A stretch of 16,000 nucleotides of DNA from an uncultured Erysipelotrichaceae bacterium (lineage in GTDB: Bacteria > Bacillota_I > Bacilli_A > RF39 > UBA660), in the NCBI GenBank assembly GCA_902797415.1, contig CADBSQ010000156.1:1-16000 (forward strand), read 5' to 3'. Below the pieces are notes generated by a model. It had not been told where the DNA came from and did not search any database. It saw only the letters and a program-made list of their open reading frames with translations. Shown piece by piece: positions 1-7,178 of the stretch; the stretch's first letter is position 1, and every line of letters starts with the position of its first letter. A program made the translations under genes and the position numbers.

Positions 1-40
1 AGTAAATACTGATATACTTAAATAGTTAGAAAAAGGTGAT

Positions 41-355
41 ATGATGAAAAAGGGATTTACACTAATTGAATTGCTTGGTGTTATTTTAATTATAGCTATT
101 ATTTTAATAATTGCTATACCAAATTATTTATCATCTAAGGCTGCAGCAACAAACGCATTAAATGATTTAGAGAAAAAAAGTATAGTTGAAGCAGCTAAAT
201 CATATAAATTAGACTATCCTAGTATTACCTCAGTAAATATAGAAACATTAGTTCAAGCTGGATATCTTAGAGATTTAAATAAAGAGTGTTCAAACGATCA
301 AATTAATATATCTAATATAGAAAATATTAATGTTGATAATATAGTTTGTACTTGA
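41..355 (+). CDS. Type IV prepilin-like (ComGC/GspG-type) protein
   Basis: Small pseudopilin. The N-terminus is a class III prepilin signal: two or three basic residues, then G-FTLIEL, where a prepilin peptidase would cut between Gly5 and Phe6. The conserved Glu follows at +5 of the mature chain, then a hydrophobic helix to about residue 27. The remaining 75 or so residues would form a small extracellular domain. Two cysteines, C83 and C103, flank the last segment and could form a disulphide as in ComGC. The ATG at 44 may be the true start, because AAGGTGAT (33-40) is very close to the ATG at 41 and better placed for 44. It could belong to a competence pseudopilus or a type IV pilus; no ATPase, platform protein or peptidase is in the window. 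It ends in TGA. The family call is secure, the exact role is not. Confidence 0.82.
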   Translation: MMKKGFTLIELLGVILIIAIILIIAIPNYLSSKAAATNALNDLEKKSIVEAAKSYKLDYPSITSVNIETLVQAGYLRDLNKECSNDQINISNIENINVDNIVCT

Positions 356-383
356 TAAATAGATTAGTCTTAGATATCAAGTA
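349..383 (+). other. Inverted repeat overlapping the prepilin stop codon
   Basis: TACTTGATA (349-357) and TATCAAGTA (375-383) are perfect 9-bp inverted arms around a 17-nt loop, and the prepilin TGA stop lies in the left arm. A second small dyad, TATCAT/ATGATA, follows at 382-400. No T tract follows either, so neither looks like an intrinsic terminator. A hairpin at the 3' end of the message or a processing site is possible, and so is chance in AT-rich DNA. Confidence 0.4.
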
Positions 384-437
384 TCATGCTAGTTATGATA
401 ATAATACATAATTTTAAATAATTAAAGGAGGATTTGG

Positions 438-1406
438 ATGAATTTTTTTGCAAAACTTAAAAAAACATTTACAAAAGAACAAAAAGAAGAAAATAAAACT
501 TATGAACAAGGTTTAACTAAAACCAGAGATGATTTTGTTCATAAGCTAAATCTACTTGGTATAAAGTATTCTAAAGTAGATAATGCATATTTTGACGAAT
601 TAGAGGAAATTTTAATAGAAGCGGATATTGGTGTTAACACAGTTTTTGAACTTCTAAAAAAGCTTAAAGCTAGAGCTAAAGAAGAACATATTACATCAGT
701 TAAAGACTTAAATGAAACAATGGTTGATGAAATGTTTATGATTTATGTTGGAGAAGATTCTTTAAGTGATAAACTAAATATGGCAAAGTCTGGTCCAACT
801 GTAGTTTTAGTTGTTGGAGTAAATGGTGTAGGTAAAACTACAAGCATTGCTAAGCTTGCTCATAAATATAAAAATGAAGGCAAAAAGGTAATGCTTATTG
901 CTGGTGATACTTTTAGAGCAGGAGCGGTGGAACAGTTAAAACTATGGGCAGATAAAACAGACAGTTTATTTTACGGAAAAGATAATACTGATCCTTCTGG
1001 AGTTATATTCGATGGAATAGATAAAGCAATCGAAGAAGAAGCAGATATAGTAATTATTGATACTGCTGGAAGACTACATAATAAAAAGAATTTAATGCAA
1101 GAGTTAGAAAAAATTAATAGGGTAATTAAGAAAAAAATTCCTGATGCACCCCATGAAACCCTTTTAGTAATTGATGCTGCTACTGGTCAAAATGGTATTA
1201 CACAAGCCTTAGCTTTTAAAGAGATAACTAATATAACAGGAATCATTCTAACTAAATTAGACGGAACAGCTAAAGGCGGAATTGTTCTAGCAATTCGTGA
1301 AGAAGTTAAACTTCCTGTTAAGTTTATTGGGCTAGGTGAAAAAATGGAAGATTTAAAATCATTTGATATAGAAAACTATATATATGGTTTATTTAAGGAT
1401 TTAATG
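438..1406 (+). CDS. ftsY: Signal recognition particle receptor FtsY
   Basis: SRP receptor GTPase, which pairs with Ffh-SRP at the membrane to deliver ribosomes making membrane proteins to the Sec translocon. All NG-domain signatures are present: P-loop GVNGVGKT (127-134), DTFRAGA (157-163), DTAGR (208-212), TKLDGTAKGG (272-281) and the closing GLGEKMEDL motif (298-306). The N domain covers about residues 25-110. The acidic A domain is reduced to a short Lys/Glu-rich stretch, as in many Gram-positive FtsY proteins. Length is 323 residues. AAGGAGG (425-431) lies 6 nt before the ATG. It is the first gene of an operon with ylxM one base downstream, the usual neighbour in Bacillota. The stop codon is at 1407-1409. 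Confidence 0.97.
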
Positions 1407-1410
1407 TAAT

Positions 1411-1701
1411 ATGGAAAAAACAATTTATTTAACAAATCTTTATGATATATATAATTTACTTTTAACTGATAAACAAAAAGAATATTTTAAACTATACTAT
1501 TTTGATGATTTAACTCTTGATGAAATAAGTGAGAATTTAGGTGTTACTAAAGCAAATGTTTCTAAAAAAATCCTAGCTGCTACAAGAGTTTTAGAAAGTA
1601 TGGAAGAAAAGTTAAGATTACTAGAAAAAAGAAATAAACTAAAACAAGAATTTGCCAGTGAGGATAACATACTAAAAAGAATAGAAAGGATAATAGAGTA
1701 A
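1411..1701 (+). CDS. ylxM: YlxM/p13-family helix-turn-helix protein
   Basis: Small SRP-associated protein of 96 residues. A sigma-region-4-like helix-turn-helix is clear at about 34-55 (LTLDEISENLGVTKANVSKKI), and the C-terminal third is a charged helix. In Bacillota and Mollicutes ylxM normally lies between ftsY and ffh and is thought to bind or modulate SRP; the family knowledge is limited. Here ftsY precedes by one base but ffh does not follow: a LemA-like gene starts in the ylxM stop (TAATG, 1-nt overlap). AAGGAT at 1395-1400 is the likely ribosome binding site, inside ftsY, so translation is probably coupled. Confidence 0.9.
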   Translation: MEKTIYLTNLYDIYNLLLTDKQKEYFKLYYFDDLTLDEISENLGVTKANVSKKILAATRVLESMEEKLRLLEKRNKLKQEFASEDNILKRIERIIE

Positions 1702-2252
1702 TGATTTACATAATAATTGCAGCAATTATAATATTTATTATACTAGCATTTTTAATTTTTTATTATTATAAAGCAGATAATACGATGATTGAGTTTACTA
1801 AAAAGATTAATGATTCATATGAACAAATAAATAGTGAAATGCATAAAAGGGCAGAGACTGTAAAAACTTTAATTGAGCATATTATGCCTTCAATTATAGA
1901 AAACACCGATTTAGATTTAACTGTACAAAATCTTAAAAAAGCTATGGATAGTTATTTTATTGCGGGAACTAGAGATTATCAAATTAAAGCTCAAAATGAA
2001 ATAACTAAACATATGAACGAATTAATCATACTTCTTGATAAAAGTTATAACACATTAATCGATAATAATATAAGAAGTTTAGTGGAAGAAATTAAAAAAA
2101 GTGAGGAAAAAATTACTTTTTCTAAAAATATTTTTAATAGCTTAGTTCAAAATTATAATGCCTATATATCAAAATTTTTAAACAAAAGAGTAGCTAAAAC
2201 TTTTAAATATACTCCAATGAAAAAGTTGGGTGAGGAAAATGAAAAACTATAA
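1701..2252 (+). CDS. LemA-like membrane protein
   Basis: A 183-residue protein with one N-terminal membrane helix (about 1-22, IIIAAIIIFIILAFLIF-like) and a long helical body. The layout, the HKRAETVKTLIEHI segment near residue 50 (matching the family's R-x-D-LIPNLV region) and the end YNAYISKFLNKRVAKTF (compare YN..V..FP....A..F in LemA) point to a divergent LemA-family protein. LemA proteins expose the helical bundle across the membrane; their biochemical role is not established. The next gene encodes a DUF2207-like protein, a common partner of LemA, which supports the call. It starts in the ylxM stop codon and overlaps the next gene by 14 nt. Confidence 0.7.
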   Translation: MIYIIIAAIIIFIILAFLIFYYYKADNTMIEFTKKINDSYEQINSEMHKRAETVKTLIEHIMPSIIENTDLDLTVQNLKKAMDSYFIAGTRDYQIKAQNEITKHMNELIILLDKSYNTLIDNNIRSLVEEIKKSEEKITFSKNIFNSLVQNYNAYISKFLNKRVAKTFKYTPMKKLGEENEKL

Positions 2253-3195
2253 ATTAGTTTTTTTACTTTTAATTATTTTTACATGTAATGTTCAAGCTAA
2301 AGAAAAAGTAATAGATGAAATCTATATGAATGCTGAAGTAGATATTTTAGGAAGCATCCATGTAAAAGAAGCGATAATTACGGATGAAAAAGATTTAACT
2401 ATACCAATAGTTTATAAACCATATACAACAAAGCAAACTAAGGAAAAAATAGAAGGAACTACACTTTATAATGCACATGGTCTTACTATAAAATGCGCAA
2501 AATCTTTTAGATCGGATAACTCCAGTTTTAAACTACTAGATAAATCTTGCACTGATTCTAAAAATTTTAAAGTAACTGAAAAAAAAGATAGAAAAATAAT
2601 CTCTATTAAACGAGAAAAAAATAATAACGTATACCTGCTTGACTATTTTATTGATCAAGCGTTAGTTTCTCATAAGGATATCTCTGAACTGTTTTTCCCG
2701 TTTATTAGTGACTATGATTACGATATAAATAAAGCAAACATTCAGGTAGTTTTATCTGGTTATACTTCAGACTTTAAATTCTATTCACATTCAAATGGAA
2801 AGGGTGAATTAACTCCTATAGGAGAAAAAAAGAATAAAAAAACCCTTTATAAAGGAGTAATCCTTAAATTAAAGGATATACCAGCAGACACCACAACGGA
2901 TGTTAGACTTCTTTTTAATAAAAATATTACTGGTATATCAGAAAAACTCATAAATAAAAGTAATCAAAATGCTTTTGATAGAATAGTTAAATTAGAAGAA
3001 AAGAAAATAAGTGATACTAATAAAAAACATAAAATACAAAAAATAAGAAAATCTGTCTCTATTTCTTTAATAGTAGGATACCTTGTACTAGGTTTAATTC
3101 TTTTATGGTATTTTATTAAAGAAAAGGTGGATAAAAACACTCTTTTATTCTACGTTATTCTAGGTATTTTAATCTTAATCTTTTGTATAAAGTAA
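2239..3195 (+). CDS. DUF2207-like membrane protein, short form
   Basis: A predicted exported protein with a signal peptide (MKNYKLVFLLLIIF to about residue 20), an extracytoplasmic beta-rich domain of about 240 residues, and two C-terminal membrane helices. The opening pattern (I-DEIYMNAEVDILGSIHVKEAI) fits the start of DUF2207: an amphipathic strand, then a 'G-S-hydrophobic-x-V-x-E' turn. Usual DUF2207 proteins continue after the helices with a cytoplasmic Gly-rich tail; this one stops right after the second helix. I chose the ATG at 2239 over the in-frame GTG at 2230 because GGGTGAGG (2228-2235) is placed to serve the ATG. Function of the family is unknown; pairing with LemA is recurrent. 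Confidence 0.65.
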   Translation: MKNYKLVFLLLIIFTCNVQAKEKVIDEIYMNAEVDILGSIHVKEAIITDEKDLTIPIVYKPYTTKQTKEKIEGTTLYNAHGLTIKCAKSFRSDNSSFKLLDKSCTDSKNFKVTEKKDRKIISIKREKNNNVYLLDYFIDQALVSHKDISELFFPFISDYDYDINKANIQVVLSGYTSDFKFYSHSNGKGELTPIGEKKNKKTLYKGVILKLKDIPADTTTDVRLLFNKNITGISEKLINKSNQNAFDRIVKLEEKKISDTNKKHKIQKIRKSVSISLIVGYLVLGLILLWYFIKEKVDKNTLLFYVILGILILIFCIK

Positions 3196-3240
3196 ATGTA
3201 TGTATATGATGATTTTATTCCCATATTTCAGTAAAAAACA

Positions 3241-3270
3241 TTGACAAAACGCCCATTTTTCTGGTATAAT
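3241..3270 (+). promoter_or_regulatory. Sigma-A promoter P1 upstream of the 140-residue protein
   Basis: TTGACA (3241-3246), an 18-nt spacer and TATAAT (3265-3270), with TGG directly before the -10 (extended -10). Both hexamers are perfect consensus. It would start a transcript near 3277 with a leader of about 90 nt that runs through P2. Confidence 0.85.
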
Positions 3271-3297
3271 TAAGCTCCACAGGGTTGAAAACGCCCA
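3246..3297 (+). repeat. Two AAAACGCCCA direct repeats, candidate operators
   Basis: AAAACGCCCA occurs at 3246-3255 (start of the P1 spacer) and 3288-3297 (six bases before the P2 -35). The copies are 42 bp apart, about four helical turns, and both follow a TTGA-like sequence. GC-rich words such as CGCCC are uncommon in this AT-rich DNA. A regulator site serving both promoters is an inference. Confidence 0.5.
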
Positions 3298-3303
3298 AAA
3301 AGC

Positions 3304-3332
3304 TTGACATTCTAGGCTAAAAGTGCTAGAAT
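3304..3332 (+). promoter_or_regulatory. Sigma-A promoter P2 with dyad operator
   Basis: TTGACA (3304-3309), a 17-nt spacer and TAGAAT (3327-3332), with TGC before the -10. A perfect 7-bp dyad, ATTCTAG (3309-3315) and CTAGAAT (3326-3332), spans from the end of the -35 through the -10, which is where a repressor would block RNA polymerase. The start site would be near 3339, about 27 nt before the ATG. Confidence 0.82.
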
Positions 3333-3365
3333 ACCCACTATCAAAGGAATAAAAGGGGGTAAATT

Positions 3366-3788
3366 ATGAAAGGATACATTTTAGATTACATAAATGAAAA
3401 TAAGTTTCATAAGCTCGAAAGAGCACTAAAAAAGTACAACATGCTTGCTTATAAGAAACTTAATTTCGAGTATTATCCAGAGCTTAGAAAAGGTAACTTT
3501 CTAGGTGATAAAGTAAATACTGACAACGATAATGGAACAATTACCTACGAACTAGTGTTACCAAGCGATCATATGTTTACTCAAGTTCATGGTAATATAA
3601 AATTACATTATATAGTTTACACAAAACAAAATGTTATAATGCTTGATAGTATTTCTCCAGAAGATATTCTTATAGAAGGTCATATGGCAGAGCTTACTAC
3701 TTATAAAGGTGTTATGATTAGTTCACAAAATGAAGCAAAAGATAAATTTAAAATTGATTTACTTAATATGCTTAATGATAATAAATAG
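3366..3788 (+). CDS. Conserved-looking hypothetical protein, 140 residues
   Basis: I do not recognise this family. The protein has no signal peptide or membrane helix, so it is probably cytoplasmic. Predicted shape: a helical start (MKGYILDYINENKFHKLERALKKYN), a central beta-rich part with alternating hydrophobics (TITYELVLPSD, NIKLHYIVYTKQNVIMLDSI) and a helical tail. Expression signals are strong: two consensus promoters, AAAGGGGGT six bases before the ATG, and a hairpin at the stop. It is therefore its own transcription unit and may be abundant or tightly controlled. Neighbouring operons give no clear functional link. Confidence 0.85.
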   Translation: MKGYILDYINENKFHKLERALKKYNMLAYKKLNFEYYPELRKGNFLGDKVNTDNDNGTITYELVLPSDHMFTQVHGNIKLHYIVYTKQNVIMLDSISPEDILIEGHMAELTTYKGVMISSQNEAKDKFKIDLLNMLNDNK

Positions 3789-3814
3789 GATAATTAAATT
3801 ATTCTATTTTTTTT
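3786..3814 (+). terminator. Weak AT-rich intrinsic terminator
   Basis: TAGGATAAT (3786-3794) pairs with ATTATTCTA (3798-3806) over a TAA loop (9 bp, one G-T pair), followed by eight T. The left arm begins with the TAG stop. The AT-rich stem suggests partial read-through into the VWA operon, which has no clear -35; TATACT (3838-3843) could be a weak -10. Confidence 0.6.
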
Positions 3815-3856
3815 ATACATAAAATCTAAAAGTATGATATACTTATTTTAGAAATG

Positions 3857-3863
3857 AAGGTGG
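3857..3863 (+). promoter_or_regulatory. Ribosome binding site that fixes a TTG start
   Basis: AAGGTGG lies six bases before the TTG at 3870. No ATG is near, and the TTG opens directly into a Lys-rich signal-anchor start (MKSKIG). Confidence 0.8.
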
Positions 3864-3869
3864 TTATTT

Positions 3870-5453
3870 TTGAAATCTAAAATAGGTATAGGAGTCATAG
3901 TATTTATATTTGTTGTGTTATGTATGAATGTAATCAGTGAAAATACAGTTAAAAATAGAATATATGGTTCTAGCAGTACTATGAGAGTTATATCTAGTGA
4001 AGAAAACAAAGATTTAGATAATATAATAAAGGAATGTGCAACTGATGAAGGCATAACCCTAGATATAGAATATGAATCAACACTAGATATAATCGAAAAA
4101 CTAAATAATGGCGAAAGCTACGATGCAGTTTGGATATCTAATTCAATGTGGCTATACATGTTAAACTCAAACATCAGAGTAAGTGATTCTAAAATCATTA
4201 ACATAAATCCAATAGTATTTGGTATCAGAAAGAAAAAAGCGAAAGAACTTGGATTTACTGAAAGAAGTGTTTCTCTTGAAGAAATAATAAATGCTATAAG
4301 CACAAAGAAACTATCTTTCGCAACTACTAACGCTACCCAAACAAACACTGGTGCTAGTAGTTACCTAAGTTTTCTAAGTATTTTGGCAGGTAATCCTGAA
4401 GTTTTAAAAACAGATCATTTAAAAAATCCAGAAGTAAAAGAAAAACTTAAAAACTTATATCAAAACGTTAATCGTACTAGTGGTAATGAAGAGTACTTGG
4501 AAGGTTTATTTAAAAATGGAAGCATAGACTCATTTGTAACATATGAATCATCAGTAATAAATTACAATAAAAAAGTTAAAAACGATGATGATCTAATATA
4601 TGCTATATATCCATTAGATGGTGTTGCAATATCTGATGGTGTATTTGCTTACTTAGGAGAAACTAATACCGAACAAGAAGAAGCTTTTCTTGCACTACAA
4701 AAAGATCTATTATCTAAAGAAGTACAAAATGAAATGATAGACTTGGGAAAGCGTACGTGGTATGGAGGTACTAATAAAGATGCACCAAGAGAAATATTTA
4801 ATCCAAAATATGGAATTGATACAAATAGATATTTAAATCAAAGTAAGTATCCAAGCAAAGATATAATTAAAAAAGCTTTAAACTTATATCAAACAGAACT
4901 TAGAAAACCTGTTTCACTTGTCTTTGCTTTAGATTATTCTGGTAGCATGTATGGAACCGGTGAAAAAGAACTTAAAAAAGCTATGGAGTACGTACTAAAT
5001 AGTGAGGAAGCAGAAAACAATTATATTCAATTTACCGAAAATGATAAAGTTGCTCTTCTAACATTTAGTGACCGTGTATCTGATATTACAAGTGCACCAA
5101 ACGGATCAAATACAACCAACTTACTAGAATTACTTGATAAAAGAGAACCAGATGGAACAACTAATATATATGACTCAGTCACTAAATCAATTAAGTTCTT
5201 AGAAAATGAAGATACAAATAAATACAATGTCTCAATAGTATTAATGACAGATGGATATGGAAATACTGGAAGCAAAGAAGATATGTATAAAGCTATTAAA
5301 AATTCTAAAATAAAAATACCGGTATATGGAATACTATTTGCCAATGCTACTGATTCACAATTAAAACCAATCGCCGAAAAAAGTGGGGGAGAAGTATTTG
5401 ATGGATCAAGCGATTTAGTGAAGGCATTTAAAGTTGTTAGAGGATTTAACTAA
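3870..5453 (+). CDS. Membrane-anchored solute-binding-like domain fused to a VWA domain
   Basis: A 527-residue protein starting at TTG. One N-terminal membrane helix (about 5-22) anchors it, leaving the rest outside the cell. Residues about 31-300 look like a type 2 periplasmic binding-protein fold: IYGSSSTMR start, an ESYDAVWISNSMW segment and a GASSYLSFLSILAG segment. Residues about 348-527 form a von Willebrand A domain with a complete MIDAS metal site: D355-Y-S357-G-S359, T430 (DGTTNIYDS) and D461 (LMTDGYG). VWA domains bind a protein partner through a divalent metal. It is the first gene of an operon with XpaC-like, second binding-like and TelA proteins. No ABC permease or ATPase is nearby, so sensing or envelope assembly is more likely than uptake. 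The ligand is unknown. Confidence 0.85.
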   Translation: MKSKIGIGVIVFIFVVLCMNVISENTVKNRIYGSSSTMRVISSEENKDLDNIIKECATDEGITLDIEYESTLDIIEKLNNGESYDAVWISNSMWLYMLNSNIRVSDSKIININPIVFGIRKKKAKELGFTERSVSLEEIINAISTKKLSFATTNATQTNTGASSYLSFLSILAGNPEVLKTDHLKNPEVKEKLKNLYQNVNRTSGNEEYLEGLFKNGSIDSFVTYESSVINYNKKVKNDDDLIYAIYPLDGVAISDGVFAYLGETNTEQEEAFLALQKDLLSKEVQNEMIDLGKRTWYGGTNKDAPREIFNPKYGIDTNRYLNQSKYPSKDIIKKALNLYQTELRKPVSLVFALDYSGSMYGTGEKELKKAMEYVLNSEEAENNYIQFTENDKVALLTFSDRVSDITSAPNGSNTTNLLELLDKREPDGTTNIYDSVTKSIKFLENEDTNKYNVSIVLMTDGYGNTGSKEDMYKAIKNSKIKIPVYGILFANATDSQLKPIAEKSGGEVFDGSSDLVKAFKVVRGFN

Positions 5454-5454
5454 T

Positions 5455-6057
5455 ATGGAAATTTTAGGAATAATATTAAGTTTACTTTTATTTTTACTTA
5501 TGACATTAAAATATAAATTAGGATTGATTTTCTCAATTAGTTCAGCATTAATTCTTTATATCGCTATTAGTTTGATATTTACTAAAGAACCAGAAGAAAT
5601 AACTGAAATAGAAAAAACAAACCTTTCTAAAAAGGGTAAAGACTCTATTATAAAAATTAGCAAATATCAAACTCTAATTGAAAATAAAACAATTAAAGAT
5701 AATATAAAAGTAATATGTGATATATCAAATAAAATAATAGATACTGCAGAAAAGGGTAAAAAAACAAATGATGTAAAAAAATTTATTAATTATTATCTTC
5801 CATTTACATTAAATATTTTAAACCAATATAATGAAATAGAAGATAAGAATCTTAGTTCTAAAGAGAGTAAAGAATTTATGAAAAAAGTTGAAACTTTAAC
5901 TGATAAAGTTAAAATTGCTTGTGAAAATACACTAAATTCTTTATATGAAGGCGTTATGATTAATACAAACGCAGATATCAAAGTGTTTGAGGGAATGCTT
6001 AAAAGTGATGGTTTGGTTGATGATAACATGAAAATAAGAATAGGAAGTGAAAAATGA
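5455..6057 (+). CDS. XpaC-like membrane protein (5-bromo-4-chloroindolyl phosphate hydrolysis family)
   Basis: A 200-residue protein with two N-terminal membrane helices (about 2-18 and 22-42) and a helical cytoplasmic body. The diagnostic FINYYLPFTLNILNQY segment (about 110-125) matches the XpaC hallmark 'F..YYLP.tl.ll..Y'. The family name comes from a screen on an indicator dye and does not establish an enzyme; XpaC genes recur next to telA, as here. I prefer the ATG at 5455, one base after the preceding stop, with AGAGGA at 5439-5444, over a TTG at 5434 that has no ribosome binding site. It ends in TGA, overlapping the next ATG by 4 nt (ATGA). Confidence 0.8.
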   Translation: MEILGIILSLLLFLLMTLKYKLGLIFSISSALILYIAISLIFTKEPEEITEIEKTNLSKKGKDSIIKISKYQTLIENKTIKDNIKVICDISNKIIDTAEKGKKTNDVKKFINYYLPFTLNILNQYNEIEDKNLSSKESKEFMKKVETLTDKVKIACENTLNSLYEGVMINTNADIKVFEGMLKSDGLVDDNMKIRIGSEK

Positions 6058-7178
6058 TGAATAAATTATCTAATAAAGCTCTAGGATTTATAGTCTTAGC
6101 CGTTCTTTTAGTAATAATATCTGTAGTAATATTATTCAATAACAAAAAGATTAATAAACAAACTACAACTATATATGGTGCTGTAGGTGGCGGAAAAGAA
6201 AACTTTCTTGCAGATGAAGAATTTACTGAGATTCTTGAATATGAGTATGATTTAGATGTTGTAAATGATACATGGAGTAATGGTAAAACAGTTAAGGAAG
6301 ACTTAAAAAGAGAAAACGGTGATAAATATGATTTCGTATTTTTCTCTGATCAAAGATTTTATGATTACTTTAAAACACCAGCAACCGGAGATGAGGCACC
6401 TAGAGATACTGTATTAAATGGTAGTTTAACACTAAACACACCTATAGTTATCTATTCATGGGATGTCGTTGTTGATGCGTTAATTAAAGAAAATATTGTA
6501 ACCAAAACAGATGATGTTTACTACATTACAGATATGAATAAACTTCTTGATTATATTCTAAATGGTAAGAAATGGAGTGATATTGGTCTTAACAATTTAT
6601 ATGGAAATATCAATATAGATTCAACTGACCCTGTAACAAGTAGTCCAGGAGCTACTTATTATGGACTTTTGCTTTCAATTATGGCAGGGGGAACGATTAA
6701 TGATAAAAATGTTGATGAAAATTTACCTAAATTAAAAGAATTCTATGAAAAAAGTGGCTATATGAATAACACACCAGCAGATCTATTTGAAATGTATTTA
6801 AAGACTGGTGTTGGCGCCAAACCAATGATTGTGGATTATGAAAAAAGCATAATCGATTTTGCTAATTCTAATCCAGAAGGATATAAACAAATAAAAGATA
6901 AAATAAGAATACTATATCCAACTCCAACTATTTGGAACTCACACTGTATAGCAACATTTACAGAAAACGGTAATAAATATTTAAATGTCTTTAAAAATAC
7001 TGATGTTCAAAATATTGCATGGAAAAAATATGGATTTAGAACAGGCACTACAGTTGGTTCTTACAAGGTAAGTGATGCCAAAGTAGATGGATTACCACAA
7101 AACATTGATAAAACAGTCTCAGGACTTAGAATGAATGTATATAATAAATTAATTGATTATTTGAAGGAGGAACAATAA
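6054..7178 (+). CDS. Membrane-anchored solute-binding-like protein, relative of the VWA fusion
   Basis: A 374-residue protein with one N-terminal membrane helix (about 9-28) and an extracytoplasmic type 2 binding-protein-like domain. Its start (TIYGAVGGGKENFLADEEF, then a ...YDFVFFSDQRFYDYF segment) parallels that of the VWA fusion (RIYGSSSTMR, then YDAVWISNSMWLYML). A later SSPGATYYGLLLSIMAGG also parallels NTGASSYLSFLSILAGN. The two are probably old paralogues. This one has no VWA domain and no lipobox cysteine, so the membrane helix is the anchor. It overlaps XpaC by 4 nt and telA by 1 nt, so all are translated from one message. ATG at 6054 or 6057 is possible; AGGAAG lies upstream. The ligand is unknown. 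Confidence 0.78.
   Translation: MMNKLSNKALGFIVLAVLLVIISVVILFNNKKINKQTTTIYGAVGGGKENFLADEEFTEILEYEYDLDVVNDTWSNGKTVKEDLKRENGDKYDFVFFSDQRFYDYFKTPATGDEAPRDTVLNGSLTLNTPIVIYSWDVVVDALIKENIVTKTDDVYYITDMNKLLDYILNGKKWSDIGLNNLYGNINIDSTDPVTSSPGATYYGLLLSIMAGGTINDKNVDENLPKLKEFYEKSGYMNNTPADLFEMYLKTGVGAKPMIVDYEKSIIDFANSNPEGYKQIKDKIRILYPTPTIWNSHCIATFTENGNKYLNVFKNTDVQNIAWKKYGFRTGTTVGSYKVSDAKVDGLPQNIDKTVSGLRMNVYNKLIDYLKEEQ

Noticed and set aside
2..25. Possible end of an upstream gene (frame reading VNTDILK, TAG stop)
   Set aside because: Only seven codons are visible, so it cannot be told from chance, though the spacing to the prepilin gene would fit an operon.
3304..3330. Degenerate CIRCE (HrcA) element at promoter P2
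   Set aside because: TTGACATTC and AAGTGCTAG match the halves only partly, the spacer is 8 instead of 9, and the left half is explained by the -35. The gene is not a chaperone.
3848..4054. Minus-strand frames opposite the VWA, XpaC, TelA, EamA and rsmH genes (for example 3848-4054, 5027-5344, 7933-8190, 8594-8950, 12401-12685)
   Set aside because: They lie antisense to well-supported genes, have no ribosome binding sites that I could see and resemble no family; hydrophobic content reflects the opposite strand's Lys/Glu-rich codons.
5434..5454. TTG start for the XpaC-like gene
   Set aside because: It has no ribosome binding site and would overlap the VWA gene; the ATG at 5455 has AGAGGA upstream and starts directly with the membrane helix.
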